From contig CAVUPF010000001.1 in NCBI GenBank assembly GCA_963743285.1, positions 868,001 to 932,000 on the forward strand: a stretch of DNA of 64,000 nucleotides, written 5' to 3'. Within the stretch, counting starts at the first letter, position 1, and each line of letters begins with the position of its first letter. The notes beneath the pieces are model-generated. The model did no database searches and had not been told where the DNA came from. It saw only the letters and a program-made list of their open reading frames with translations. This DNA comes from CAVUPF01 sp963743285. GTDB lineage: Bacteria > Actinomycetota > Thermoleophilia > Solirubrobacterales > 70-9. Of the stretch, positions 25,791 through 33,846 are shown in pieces. The translations under genes were made by a program, and so were the position numbers.

Positions 25791-26960
25791 GTGGCGATCG
25801 CGATCGTCGGCGGAGCGGTTGCCAACAAGCCCTTCAACGGCGGAGAGGCATGGGTGCGGCTCTCATGGGTGTTGGGGCTGCAGCGCCTGGGATTCGAAAC
25901 ATATTTCGCAGAGGAGCTGGAAAGCTCGAATTGCGTTGACCAGTCGGGCGAGGGGATCGGGTTCTCGGCCTGCGCCAATCGCGGCTTCTTCGAGGAGGTC
26001 GTTCGGGATTTCGGGCTCGAGGGGCGGGCCAGCCTGCTCTGCGATGGTGGCAGGGAGTCGGTCGGCCTCGACCTTACCGAGCTGCGAGCGGTGGCGGCCG
26101 ACGCCGACCTCCTCATCAACATCAGCGGCCATCTGAGCATCGACGAGATCCTTGACGGGCCGCGTATGCGGGTCTATGTGGACCTTGACCCCTGCTTTAC
26201 CCAGGCCTGGCATGAGGATGAACGAGTGTCGTTCAAACTCCCCCGCCATGATCGTTACGTCACGGTCGGGCTCAACGTCGGGACGCCCGCGTCTCCTGTC
26301 CCCGACTGCGGAATTCGCTGGATCCCGACCCTACCGCCGGTCGTGCTCGCGGAGTGGCCACAAGAGGCGCCGGCAGCGGGCGCTCCCCACTTCACGACGG
26401 TCGCCACCTGGCGTAGCCCGTACGGCCAGCTTGTCATCGATGGGCGCGCGATGGGCCTCAAGCACCATGAGCTCAGGCGTCTGATCGAGCTTCCCGAGAA
26501 GGTCGAAGGGGCCACATTCGAGATTGCCCTCGCCATCCACGCGGAGGAATCGGCGGACCTCGACGCTCTGCGCGCCCACGGCTGGAAGATCACCGATCCG
26601 CGGGAGGCGGCCGGGACCCCGGCTCGCTTTCGCGACTTCGTCCGCTCCTCCGGAGCCGAGTTCTCGGTCGCCCAAGGCGTCTACGCGGAAACCGCCAGTG
26701 GCTGGTTCAGCGATCGCACCGCCGCCTACCTCGCCTCTGGCAGGCCGGCCCTCGTCCAGGACACTGGCCTGGGGAGCATGCTCCCGCTCGGCGACGGTCT
26801 CCTCGCCTTCTCCTCGCTCGAGCAGGCGGTTTCGGGGGCGCAGCGGGTCGCCGCCGACTACGGGGACCAATGCGCCGCCGCCCGCAGGTTCGCGACCCGG
26901 CACCTGGACTCAGACGTCGTGCTGGGCCGGCTGCTTTCGGTCATCGGCACCGAGATCTAG
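25791..26960 (+). CDS. CgeB-like glycosyltransferase, paralogue 3
   Basis: 389 residues from GTG 25791, 45 bp after the previous gene, the largest gap in the operon. Same architecture as paralogue 2: I-A-I-V-G-G-A-V...L-S-W-V-L-G-L-Q-R-L-G-F-E-T-Y-F-A-E-E-L, L-L-I-N-I-S-G-H-L, R-V-Y-V-D-L-D-P-C-F-T-Q-A-W, R-W-I-P-T-L-P-P-V-V-L, and S-G-W-F-S-D-R-T-A-A-Y-L-A-S-G-R-P-A-L-V-Q-D-T-G-L. One difference from its paralogues is a Cys in D-P-C-F where others have D-P-G-F, and L-P-L-G-D-G in place of L-P-T-G-E-G. Its stop TAG is immediately followed by the next GTG. Confidence 0.78.
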   Translation: MAIAIVGGAVANKPFNGGEAWVRLSWVLGLQRLGFETYFAEELESSNCVDQSGEGIGFSACANRGFFEEVVRDFGLEGRASLLCDGGRESVGLDLTELRAVAADADLLINISGHLSIDEILDGPRMRVYVDLDPCFTQAWHEDERVSFKLPRHDRYVTVGLNVGTPASPVPDCGIRWIPTLPPVVLAEWPQEAPAAGAPHFTTVATWRSPYGQLVIDGRAMGLKHHELRRLIELPEKVEGATFEIALAIHAEESADLDALRAHGWKITDPREAAGTPARFRDFVRSSGAEFSVAQGVYAETASGWFSDRTAAYLASGRPALVQDTGLGSMLPLGDGLLAFSSLEQAVSGAQRVAADYGDQCAAARRFATRHLDSDVVLGRLLSVIGTEI

Positions 26961-28166
26961 GTGAGCGGCTTGGGCAAGGGCGGCTATCTAATTCGCGTTT
27001 CCGCCGCCATCGCCATCACCTTCGGCATGCTGATGGCACTTGTTGGGGTGGGCAGGTCCGCATCGCTGGTTCCCAATGCCCAGATTAGATTTGCAGGTGG
27101 AAGGCAGATCGTCTTTAACTGGCGCACGCAAGCATGCGAGCCAGCTCAGGTCGCTGACCTCCCGGCGCGGGCCTTTCGCGACGATCGCGGTCGCGTCCAG
27201 CTCCTCCTCTCGCATTTCGACAACTTTCGCATGATCGGCCCATCGCTGAGCCGGCTCCACGTCGACTGCAGGCCGGTGATGACCTCGGCCGAACACGCTA
27301 ATCCCGCCGCCTACAGCGATCGCCAATGGATCGCGTCGCCGTATACGGAAGACGGCAGGCACATCTGGGCGCTTGTCCATGACGAGTATCACGGAAACCA
27401 GCACCCCGGACAATGCCCGCACGGCACCTACTACAGCTGCTGGTACAACGCAATCACCCTCGCCGTGTCGAGTAACGCTGGGCGCAGCTACCGGTCGGAG
27501 CCGGCGCCGAGAGGCCTGGTCGCGGCGGCACCGTACCGCTACCAGCCCGGGATCGGCCCGGCCGGAGTTTTCGCGCCCAGCAACCTGGTCAAGCGAAGCG
27601 ACGGATACCTCTATGCCCTCGTGCAAGTCCATGGCGGGGACACGCCTCACGGCGCTTGCCTAATCCGGACCCGGCGAATCTCCAGCCCGAGAACCTGGAG
27701 GGCATGGGATGGCGAAGGCTTTGGCGGGGTTTTCACAGATCCCTACCGTAGCCCGCCACAATCCGGCACCGATTGCGATTTCGTCTCGCTGGGAGAGATC
27801 GCCGACATGACCGAAAGCCTCACTTTCAACACTGGGTTGAAGACGTATTTACTGGTCGGTATGGCGTCATCTTCAGGACCCACGTCCGGCACTTATGGGA
27901 CCGGGATCTACTACTCGGTCTCAAAGGACTTAATCCACTGGTCTCAGCGCAAGCTCCTTCTGGAAGCTCCGACGATCCACAGCTACCGCTGCGGGGGGCC
28001 TTCACCGATCGCCTATCCGTCCCTGATCGACCCCTCTAGCCGTTCCCGGACCTTCGCCACAGGTGGCAGGCGCCCGTACCTCTACTTCACCCAGTTCCGG
28101 TACGACCATTGCCGGCAGACCGCGGACCGCGACCTGATGCGGGTGCGGGTGGAAGTCTCCGGCTGA
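26961..28166 (+). CDS. Secreted beta-propeller-like protein (sialidase/GH43-like), function unknown
   Basis: 401 residues. GTG start directly after the previous TAG. Residues 10-33 form a signal peptide (L-I-R-V-S-A-A-I-A-I-T-F-G-M-L-M-A-L-V-G-V). The body is rich in Trp/Tyr/His and short strands such as D-R-Q-W-I-A-S-P-Y-T, I-W-A-L-V-H-D-E-Y-H-G, S-S-N-A-G-R-S-Y-R, S-K-D-L-I-H-W-S-Q and Y-L-Y-F-T-Q-F. The 'S-x-D-x-x-x-W' and 'S-x-N-x-G-x-S-Y' motifs resemble Asp-box-like strands of five- or six-bladed glycosidases, but I cannot identify catalytic residues. Being secreted and within the glycan operon, it may bind, trim or anchor the exported polymer. The TGA overlaps the next ATG by one base. 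Confidence 0.7.
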   Translation: MSGLGKGGYLIRVSAAIAITFGMLMALVGVGRSASLVPNAQIRFAGGRQIVFNWRTQACEPAQVADLPARAFRDDRGRVQLLLSHFDNFRMIGPSLSRLHVDCRPVMTSAEHANPAAYSDRQWIASPYTEDGRHIWALVHDEYHGNQHPGQCPHGTYYSCWYNAITLAVSSNAGRSYRSEPAPRGLVAAAPYRYQPGIGPAGVFAPSNLVKRSDGYLYALVQVHGGDTPHGACLIRTRRISSPRTWRAWDGEGFGGVFTDPYRSPPQSGTDCDFVSLGEIADMTESLTFNTGLKTYLLVGMASSSGPTSGTYGTGIYYSVSKDLIHWSQRKLLLEAPTIHSYRCGGPSPIAYPSLIDPSSRSRTFATGGRRPYLYFTQFRYDHCRQTADRDLMRVRVEVSG

Positions 28167-29332
28167 TGGGAAGATCCTCGAGCGGGTCGCTGAAGATCCT
28201 GCTCAGCGGCATGGTCGCCGGTGATCCTTTCCAAGGCGGTGCGACCTGGGCAGTCCTCCAATACCTCGTGGGCTTGACCGGTCTCGGGCACGAGGTGCTC
28301 CTCGTCGAGCCGGTACCCCGGCGAGGAGACGTCGATCCGCTCGTAGGGGGGTCGAAGGTCGTGAGCTACTTTCGCTCGCTGCCGCTCCCGGAGGGGAGGG
28401 CGGCTCTCCTCGCTGAAGGGACGAATGAGACGATCGGCGTCCCGTTCGGTGAGATCGCGGAGTTCGCCTCCGATGCCGATCTGCTGGTCAACGTCTCGGG
28501 AATGCTGCGTGACGAGCGGCTTCTTGAGCCGATCCCAGTCCGCGCCTTCCTCGATCTCGACCCCGGCTTCAACCAGGTTTGGCACATGACAGGGGAGGAC
28601 ATCGGGCTCGATCTCCACACCCACTGGGTCACGGTCGGTCAAGCAATCGGTCGTAACGGCTGTCCGATCCCCACCTGCGACCGGGACTGGATCGCCACTC
28701 TGCCGCCGGTTGCCCTCGACCGTTGGGCCCCGGCGACGAACGCTCCAAGCCGGGATGCGTTCACCACGGTCGGCCACTGGCGCAGCTACGGATCAATTGA
28801 GCACGCCGGAGTCCATTACGGCCAGCGAGCTCACTCCCTCCGACAGCTGATCGAGCTACCCCGGTTGACTAATTCCCGCTTTCAGCTCGCCCTCGGCATC
28901 CACCCGGACGAGAAGCGAGACCTCGAGGCTCTGCGGCTGAACGGATGGGAGCTGCTCGACCCGGTGGAGGTCGCGGGTACCCCGGCGACCTACGGGGAGT
29001 TCATCCGCGGCTCAAAGGGGGAGCTGTCCATTGCCAAGAGCGGCTACGTCGCCTCGCGCAGCGGTTGGTTCAGCGACCGCAGCAGCTGCTACCTGGCGAG
29101 CGGTCGCCCCGTGGTCGCCCAGGAGACGGGCTTCAGCGACTTTCTCCCTACGGGCGAGGGACTGCTTGGGTTCGCGACGACGACGCAGCTTGGCGAGGCG
29201 GTGGGCGAGGTGGAGGGCAACTTGGAGCGACACAGCCGCGCCGCTCGTGCTCTGGCTGAGGAGCATCTTGATGCCCGCAAGGTGCTTCCTCGGCTGCTCG
29301 ACCAATTGAGCGGACACGGGCCACGAATCTAA
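28166..29332 (+). CDS. CgeB-like glycosyltransferase, paralogue 4
   Basis: 388 residues; ATG 28166 shares a base with the previous TGA. Landmarks match the other three paralogues: K-I-L-L-S-G-M-V-A-G...L-Q-Y-L-V-G-L-T-G-L-G-H-E-V-L-L-V-E-P-V, L-L-V-N-V-S-G-M-L, R-A-F-L-D-L-D-P-G-F-N-Q-V-W, D-W-I-A-T-L-P-P-V-A-L, F-T-T-V-G-H-W-R-S, and S-G-W-F-S-D-R-S-S-C-Y-L-A-S-G-R-P-V-V-A-Q-E-T-G-F. The start of this copy (G-M-V-A-G) is most like the broken one at 14321 (G-M-M-A-R). Presence of several divergent paralogues in one operon fits sequential addition of different sugars, though none of the donors can be predicted. Confidence 0.8.
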   Translation: MGRSSSGSLKILLSGMVAGDPFQGGATWAVLQYLVGLTGLGHEVLLVEPVPRRGDVDPLVGGSKVVSYFRSLPLPEGRAALLAEGTNETIGVPFGEIAEFASDADLLVNVSGMLRDERLLEPIPVRAFLDLDPGFNQVWHMTGEDIGLDLHTHWVTVGQAIGRNGCPIPTCDRDWIATLPPVALDRWAPATNAPSRDAFTTVGHWRSYGSIEHAGVHYGQRAHSLRQLIELPRLTNSRFQLALGIHPDEKRDLEALRLNGWELLDPVEVAGTPATYGEFIRGSKGELSIAKSGYVASRSGWFSDRSSCYLASGRPVVAQETGFSDFLPTGEGLLGFATTTQLGEAVGEVEGNLERHSRAARALAEEHLDARKVLPRLLDQLSGHGPRI

Positions 29333-29341
29333 GCTGTCGCG

Positions 29342-30412
29342 ATGAGAGAGCCCTTCAGTGACGCAAGCCGATCGGCGACGGGCCATGTGCCAGGGCCTGC
29401 GCGTAGCTCTCCAGTCGCGGCGGGCTTGTTCCCCAGCGACGCGGAGTTACGCGATGGACTGGAGCGCGCGTTCGCCACGACCGGGACGGCGCTTCCGCGG
29501 AAGATCAGGCGCCGTCCCTCCGAGTACAGGACGAGCTACCCGCTCGAGGAGGTCGACCTTGCGATGGAGGACGGCAGCGAGCTGCGCTTGGCGTTCAAGC
29601 AGCTCGGCTGGAGCGCTCTCGACGAAAAGGCGCGCCTCGTTAAGCCGCGGTTCCTCCACGATCCGCGGCGCGAGGCAGCGGTCTATGCGTCGGTGCTGGC
29701 GCCAATCGCCTTTGGCGTTCCGCGCTACTACGGCTCGGTGATCGACCCGGGGGCGGAGCGGTACTGGCTCTTTGTCGAGTGGGTTAAGGGTCGCGAGCTC
29801 TACCAGGTGGGCGACCGCGGGTTGTGGGAGGCGGCGGCTCGCTGGCTGGGTGAGATGCATGTCCGGCTCGGGGAGGACCTCGTTATCCATGCCGAGTGCG
29901 GCCACCTTCTCGATTACGATGAGGCTTACTATCGGCGCTGGATCGACCGAGCGCGGGAGTTCTCGCGGGCGCCCGGGCAGCCGGCGGCGCGCTCCCGGTC
30001 GCTCGATTGGCTCGGGGAGCGGTACGGACCGGTGATCGAAGCGCTCCTGACACTCCCGAAGACGGTCGTCCACGGCGAGTTCTATGCCTCCAACGTCCTG
30101 GTCGGAGGTATTGCTCCTGAACCCCGCGTCTGCCCGGTCGACTGGGAGCTGACTGCGACCGCTCCAGGCCTCGTCGACCTCGCCGCACTGATCAGTGGTG
30201 GCTGGGGGGACGAGGATCGCGCCGCGATCATCTCGGCCTACCGCTCGGCGGTAGGCCCCGACGCCTTCTCCGCGCAGCAGCTCGATCTCGCGCGACTGCA
30301 CCTCGCGGTCCAGTGGCTGGGCTGGGCGCCGCCGAACTGGATCCCGCCCGAGGGGCAGCGACACGACTGGCTGGGCGAGGCGCTCGCGCTGGCAGAGGGG
30401 CTCGGTCTCTGA
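29342..30412 (+). CDS. Aminoglycoside phosphotransferase (APH)-like kinase
   Basis: 356 residues, a eukaryotic-kinase-like fold phosphotransferase. Visible motifs: the N-lobe L-R-L-A-F-K-Q-L (ATP-binding Lys), the hinge W-L-F-V-E-W-V-K-G, the catalytic loop V-V-H-G-E-F-Y-A-S-N-V-L-V (family H-G-D-x4-N, with Glu in place of Asp) and the metal-binding C-P-V-D-W-E-L. The D-to-E change in the catalytic loop is uncommon in active antibiotic kinases, so a sugar, lipid or other small molecule is likelier than an aminoglycoside. It is next-to-last in the glycan operon, two bases before the ChbG-like gene. A role in activating or modifying a sugar is inferred. Confidence 0.78.
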   Translation: MREPFSDASRSATGHVPGPARSSPVAAGLFPSDAELRDGLERAFATTGTALPRKIRRRPSEYRTSYPLEEVDLAMEDGSELRLAFKQLGWSALDEKARLVKPRFLHDPRREAAVYASVLAPIAFGVPRYYGSVIDPGAERYWLFVEWVKGRELYQVGDRGLWEAAARWLGEMHVRLGEDLVIHAECGHLLDYDEAYYRRWIDRAREFSRAPGQPAARSRSLDWLGERYGPVIEALLTLPKTVVHGEFYASNVLVGGIAPEPRVCPVDWELTATAPGLVDLAALISGGWGDEDRAAIISAYRSAVGPDAFSAQQLDLARLHLAVQWLGWAPPNWIPPEGQRHDWLGEALALAEGLGL

Positions 30413-30413
30413 G

Positions 30414-31112
30414 ATGGCAGAGAGGCGGTTGCTGGTCGTCAATGCCGATGACCTTGGCCTCTCCACGGGCGTCAACGCCGGCATCGCGGAGGCCCACGAG
30501 CGTGGCATCGTGACCAGCACCAGCCTGATGGTGCGGCAGGGCGCGGCACCGGGGGCGGCCAAATACGCCGCCGACCACCCGGCGCTCGCCGTCGGCCTCC
30601 ACCTCGACCTTGGCCAGTGGGACTACGAGAACGGCGAATGGATGGTGGCCTACGAGCGCTGCGCACCAGACGACGAATCCGCCGTCGAGGCCGAGTGTCG
30701 AGCGCAGCTGGATGCTTTCCGAGGGCTCCTTGGTCGAGATCCCACCCACCTCGACTCCCACCAGCATGTGCATATGAGGGAGCCAGTTGCCGCGGTTGCC
30801 CGGCGCCTGGCCGCGGAGCTTGGCGTGCCGCTGCGTGCACAGGAGATCCGCTATGAGGGCGGCTTCTACGGACAGACCGGCAAGGGAGAACCGCTGCCCC
30901 AAGCCATCGCCGCCGAGAGCCTGATCGAGCTCCTCGGCGCGCTGCCTCCTGGGCCGACGGAGTTGGGCTGCCATCCCGGACTGCGGATGCGGAGGGAATC
31001 CTCCTACGGACCGGAGCGCGAGCGAGAGGTGCAAGTGCTCTGCGACCCGCGAGTCAGGGAGAAGATAGAGAGCGAAGGTATCGGCCTACGCTCGTTCGCA
31101 CAGATTGGTTGA
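30414..31112 (+). CDS. ChbG/HpnK-family carbohydrate deacetylase (YdjC-like)
   Basis: 232 residues of the YdjC/ChbG family, which removes N-acetyl groups from oligosaccharides or, in HpnK, from hopanoids. Signature residues: N-A-D-D-L-G-L-S (metal-binding Asp pair, residues 10-13), V-G-L-H-L-D-L-G, H-L-D-S-H-Q-H-V-H (His cluster, about residue 115) and E-L-G-C-H-P-G near 190. Starts one base after the stop of the kinase-like gene, so it is the last member of the operon. Together with the NodB-type gene at the left edge it gives this locus two different deacetylases, which suits an amino-sugar-containing glycan. There is no following gene on the same strand until 32685. Confidence 0.88.
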   Translation: MAERRLLVVNADDLGLSTGVNAGIAEAHERGIVTSTSLMVRQGAAPGAAKYAADHPALAVGLHLDLGQWDYENGEWMVAYERCAPDDESAVEAECRAQLDAFRGLLGRDPTHLDSHQHVHMREPVAAVARRLAAELGVPLRAQEIRYEGGFYGQTGKGEPLPQAIAAESLIELLGALPPGPTELGCHPGLRMRRESSYGPEREREVQVLCDPRVREKIESEGIGLRSFAQIG

Positions 31113-31212
31113 CACAACCTGATCACCGGCGTGGGACGGGTACGTCTCGGACTTTGCGTTAACGCTGTGCCGGACCAGGTTCCGCCGAGACTGCGCGCCC
31201 GAGGATGTACGC

Positions 31213-31539
31213 GTGGCGAGCCGGCTCTGCCGAGTCTCTGCCCATGCGACAAAACTAGCCCATGACGTGTGCGCGGCCGCCCGCTCCCGAGCGCGCTGAC
31301 CGCCAATGTGGAGAGGTGACCAGTGAGCTGCCGGGCGGGCTGGGAGGCGCGGCGCTTTTGGGAGGGCGAAAGCGGAAACGGGGCTCGATGCAGTGGGCAG
31401 GTGGGCCCTCATCAAGCAGCTTTGGCGCTCTGGCCCGCACCGAAATCAAATGCCCCCGCGGTCCTCAATGCCCTTTCTGTGCTCTTGTGAGGAGGGTCTG
31501 GGCACGCTCCAGGACGAGCGCGTCGAGCCTGAGGTCGTG
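31213..31539. repeat. 327-bp dispersed repeat, copy B
   Basis: Second copy of the element at 7319-7645. Its last 75 bp are the 3' end of the MazF-like toxin gene (read on the minus strand); the rest is the spacer between that gene and the ChbG-like gene. Because this copy continues into an intact toxin gene, it is likely nearer the ancestral arrangement, and copy A derived. The spacer from 31113 to 31212 holds nothing else recognisable. Confidence 0.85.
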
Positions 31540-32007
31540 AGCACGCACGACTCGCTCGTGCAAGGCCCGCAGCTCGTTGACGTCCAGGGCTCCCAGGGAC
31601 TCACGGCGATCCAGCGCAAGCACCGGAAGCCGCAGTAGCGATGTGACGATGGCGGCATTCTCAACGGGCAGGCCGGGGAAGCGCTCCGGTCGCAGGTGAA
31701 AAAGAGCGCGATCTGCACCGCGTCGGACTCGCGCGCGATCAGCGTCGGAGGCCAGTTTCTCGAATCGGCGCAGCCGTAGCGCCAGCACCTCTTCGTGCTC
31801 GCGCAGAATTCCAGTGATGACCAGCACCGGGCGGGCTTTCACCGGCGTGAGGAGCGAGAACTCGCTCATGCCCTTCCGCGCCGCCTCGGTAAACGGCTCG
31901 ACGGATTCCACGTCCTTCGGTGCGGCGCCCTCTTGGTAGATCCGGAACGGCGGGGCTGGCGCGAAGGGCGCCACAGCCCAATAACAGTGACCGACCGGAG
32001 GCTGCAC
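31465..32007 (-). CDS. Probable MazF/PemK-like toxin
   Basis: 180 residues from GTG 32007, which overlaps the antitoxin stop by one base (TAGTG). Typical MazF features appear after an N-terminal stretch of about 50 residues: L-L-T-P-V-K-A-R-P-V-L-V-I-T (family R-P-V-L-V-V), then L-P-V-E-N-A-A-I-V-T-S-L-L-R-L-P-V-L-A-L-D and E-L-R-A-L-H-E-R-V-V-R-A-H. MazF toxins cut RNA. The protein is longer than usual (about 110 residues) with a middle insertion of Arg-rich sequence, so it could be a diverged branch with another target. It sits in the conserved toxin position downstream of a short antitoxin. Confidence 0.6.
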   Translation of the reverse strand: MQPPVGHCYWAVAPFAPAPPFRIYQEGAAPKDVESVEPFTEAARKGMSEFSLLTPVKARPVLVITGILREHEEVLALRLRRFEKLASDADRARVRRGADRALFHLRPERFPGLPVENAAIVTSLLRLPVLALDRRESLGALDVNELRALHERVVRAHDLRLDALVLERAQTLLTRAQKGH

Positions 32008-32285
32008 TAATCGAACAGATCTGCGAGCACCGCTGGGTCGGTGATCGGTTCGCCCGGCGTGCCCTCCTCGACGTGGGCTCGAACAGCCTCTGCGCTCAGC
32101 GTAATTGGCTCGAGCGCCGAGGCGTCCTCGAGGAAGCGGTCGAGATCGTTGAGGCGATGGAAGTCGTCGGGATGGATGAGCATTGCGCGCTCCTTCCCGT
32201 AGCGAGAGATCACCGTCGCCTCGCCAGCCTCGGGGTCAGGAATGCGGACCTCATTTCCGCCTACAACCTTGGTAGTCAGGGCCAC
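32007..32285 (-). CDS. Phd/YefM-like antitoxin
   Basis: 92 residues from GTG 32285 (start V-A-L-T-T-K); a longer version beginning near 32338 is possible. The sequence E-A-T-V-I-S-R-Y-G-K-E-R-A-M-L-I-H-P-D-D-F-H-R-L has the pattern of the YefM/Phd DNA-binding domain (beta strand, R-x-G-x-x-x-A/V-L-I-x-x-x-D/E), and the C-terminal part is acidic as expected for the toxin-binding tail. It precedes and overlaps the MazF-like gene. The 5' region at 32286-32330 is AT-rich (ATATATCAA...), a likely promoter/operator. Confidence is limited by sequence divergence. Confidence 0.58.
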   Translation of the reverse strand: MALTTKVVGGNEVRIPDPEAGEATVISRYGKERAMLIHPDDFHRLNDLDRFLEDASALEPITLSAEAVRAHVEEGTPGEPITDPAVLADLFD

Positions 32286-32684
32286 GGGAAAACAATATAT
32301 CAACTGTCGAACGACAAAATCAGAGTCGGCCGACATTTTCATGAGCAGCCTCTGTATTCTGTAGCAACGATTCCGCAAATCCCTGGGCGACCGCTGGCGG
32401 TCAGTCTGACAATGCGGGAGTTGGCTATCCCGGGGCAATTGAGCAAGGACTGCTGGCGGTGTCCTCGCCACCAACGGAGATCGCTCGTCCGGCTGGAACA
32501 ACCATCGCGGGCTATCACCGTGATCCGACAATCTCTCAAGGCCGTGGCCCGGCTCAGTCGGACCGATCTCAGAGGGTCGGGCCAGGGCGACCAGGACGCT
32601 GGGTGGCAATTTAGATCCTGTGAAATTGGGCAGAGCGCGGATGAGTTGTTGATGCGGCTCCCCGCCGGGGCTATTGTCGATGCC
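32286..32684. other. Intergenic region between antitoxin and GNAT gene
   Basis: About 400 bp. The left 60 bp are AT-rich and probably hold the antitoxin promoter. The rest reads through in several frames without a recognisable domain. A rightward promoter for the GNAT gene at 32685 must be here. Confidence 0.5.
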
Positions 32685-33731
32685 ATGAAGCGGACAATTA
32701 CTGCCGCTTCTCGAGCCCGGTTCGAGATTCGAGCCTATGTACCGCAGGACGAGCCGCAGGTTCTTAAATTGCTCTGCGCGGCCTTTGGAAACTGGCCGCT
32801 TGGTATCGAGGGCCAGGATCCATCGGAGTTCTTTCGCTGGAAGCACATGGCAAGTCCGTTCGGACCCTCGATACTGCTGGTCGCGGAGGCAAACGGCGCA
32901 GTCATCGGCTTCGAGGGATGGTTGCGTTGGAAGCTCAGGGTGGGTGGGCGAACCTTCGAAGCCCTACGCGGAGTCGATATGGCGGTCCATCCTGAGCATC
33001 GAAGACGCGGCGTGCAAACGGCGCTGATGCACACGGCGACCGAGCACTTTCCGAAAGAGGTTCCGTTTCTCTTCATGTTTCCCAATAAGGACGCTCGGCC
33101 TGGGGCACTCAAGGCTGGACGGCGCGAGGTTGGCTCCCTTCCGCGTTTGGTTCGCATACGCGATCCAGTCCGGGTCGGGATCGCAATGGTTTCCAAGAGG
33201 TATCCTTCGAGGGGGTTCGCAACAAGTGCGCGGGGGGAGACTGAGTTGGCCGCCGACGCGCTACAGGATGGCCAGAACGTATCCAGCTTGCTCTCGGAGA
33301 CCGAGGAATCAACCGATCGATTCACGACGGTAAAGAACCTCGACTACCTACGCTGGAGATATGGAGCCCTTGCGGGCTACAGAGCGATCCGAGTAGAGCA
33401 AGAAGGTCGTCTCGCTGGCATGGCGGTCTACCGGATTCGTCGCCGCGGTTCACTGCGGGCTGCCACGATCTGTGAGCTGCTTGTCGCGCGAGGCGATCTC
33501 CCGACCGCGCAGACCCTGTTGCGACGGGTTGTGCGAGCGACGCCGGTGGACTTTCTTACCTGCCACTTCCCCTCGCGGCATTTAGCGCGACGGGCAGCCA
33601 TTCGAGGTGGATTTTTCCGCCTCCCAGGGGGGCCTGTAGCGCTGGTTGATCAGCTTAAAGAGAACTTCGTTCCAGACCCCAGCAGGCCGGCTTCGTGGGC
33701 GCTTTGCCTCGGTGATCTAGATCTCTTTTAA
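32685..33731 (+). CDS. GNAT-family N-acetyltransferase (two-part)
   Basis: 348 residues from ATG 32685; the open frame extends far upstream but that part does not look like protein. Residues about 14-130 have GNAT features: E-I-R-A-Y-V-P-Q-D-E, V-D-M-A-V-H-P-E-H-R-R-R-G-V-Q-T-A-L-M (the acetyl-CoA pyrophosphate-binding R-x-x-G-x-G/A motif, here R-R-R-G-V-Q-T-A). A second half (about 190-345) shows W-R-Y-G-A-L-A-G-Y and another GNAT-like strand set, typical of acetyltransferases with a FemABX or two-GNAT layout. Substrate unknown. It stands alone between the toxin pair and the GAP gene. Confidence 0.72.
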   Translation: MKRTITAASRARFEIRAYVPQDEPQVLKLLCAAFGNWPLGIEGQDPSEFFRWKHMASPFGPSILLVAEANGAVIGFEGWLRWKLRVGGRTFEALRGVDMAVHPEHRRRGVQTALMHTATEHFPKEVPFLFMFPNKDARPGALKAGRREVGSLPRLVRIRDPVRVGIAMVSKRYPSRGFATSARGETELAADALQDGQNVSSLLSETEESTDRFTTVKNLDYLRWRYGALAGYRAIRVEQEGRLAGMAVYRIRRRGSLRAATICELLVARGDLPTAQTLLRRVVRATPVDFLTCHFPSRHLARRAAIRGGFFRLPGGPVALVDQLKENFVPDPSRPASWALCLGDLDLF

Positions 33732-33846
33732 AGCTCGGATCGACCGTGTATTAACCGAGTTAGAGCGGCCCTGAAAGAAAGTCCATCTCTCATCCGGCTG
33801 GAGCAAACCATCGCGGGCCATAGGAGGGATCTGAGTTGCGGGTGGA

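Noticed and set aside
31920..32684. Upstream extension of the GNAT frame
   Set aside because: It overlaps the antitoxin and toxin genes on the other strand and its translation has no domain before the M-K-R-T start.
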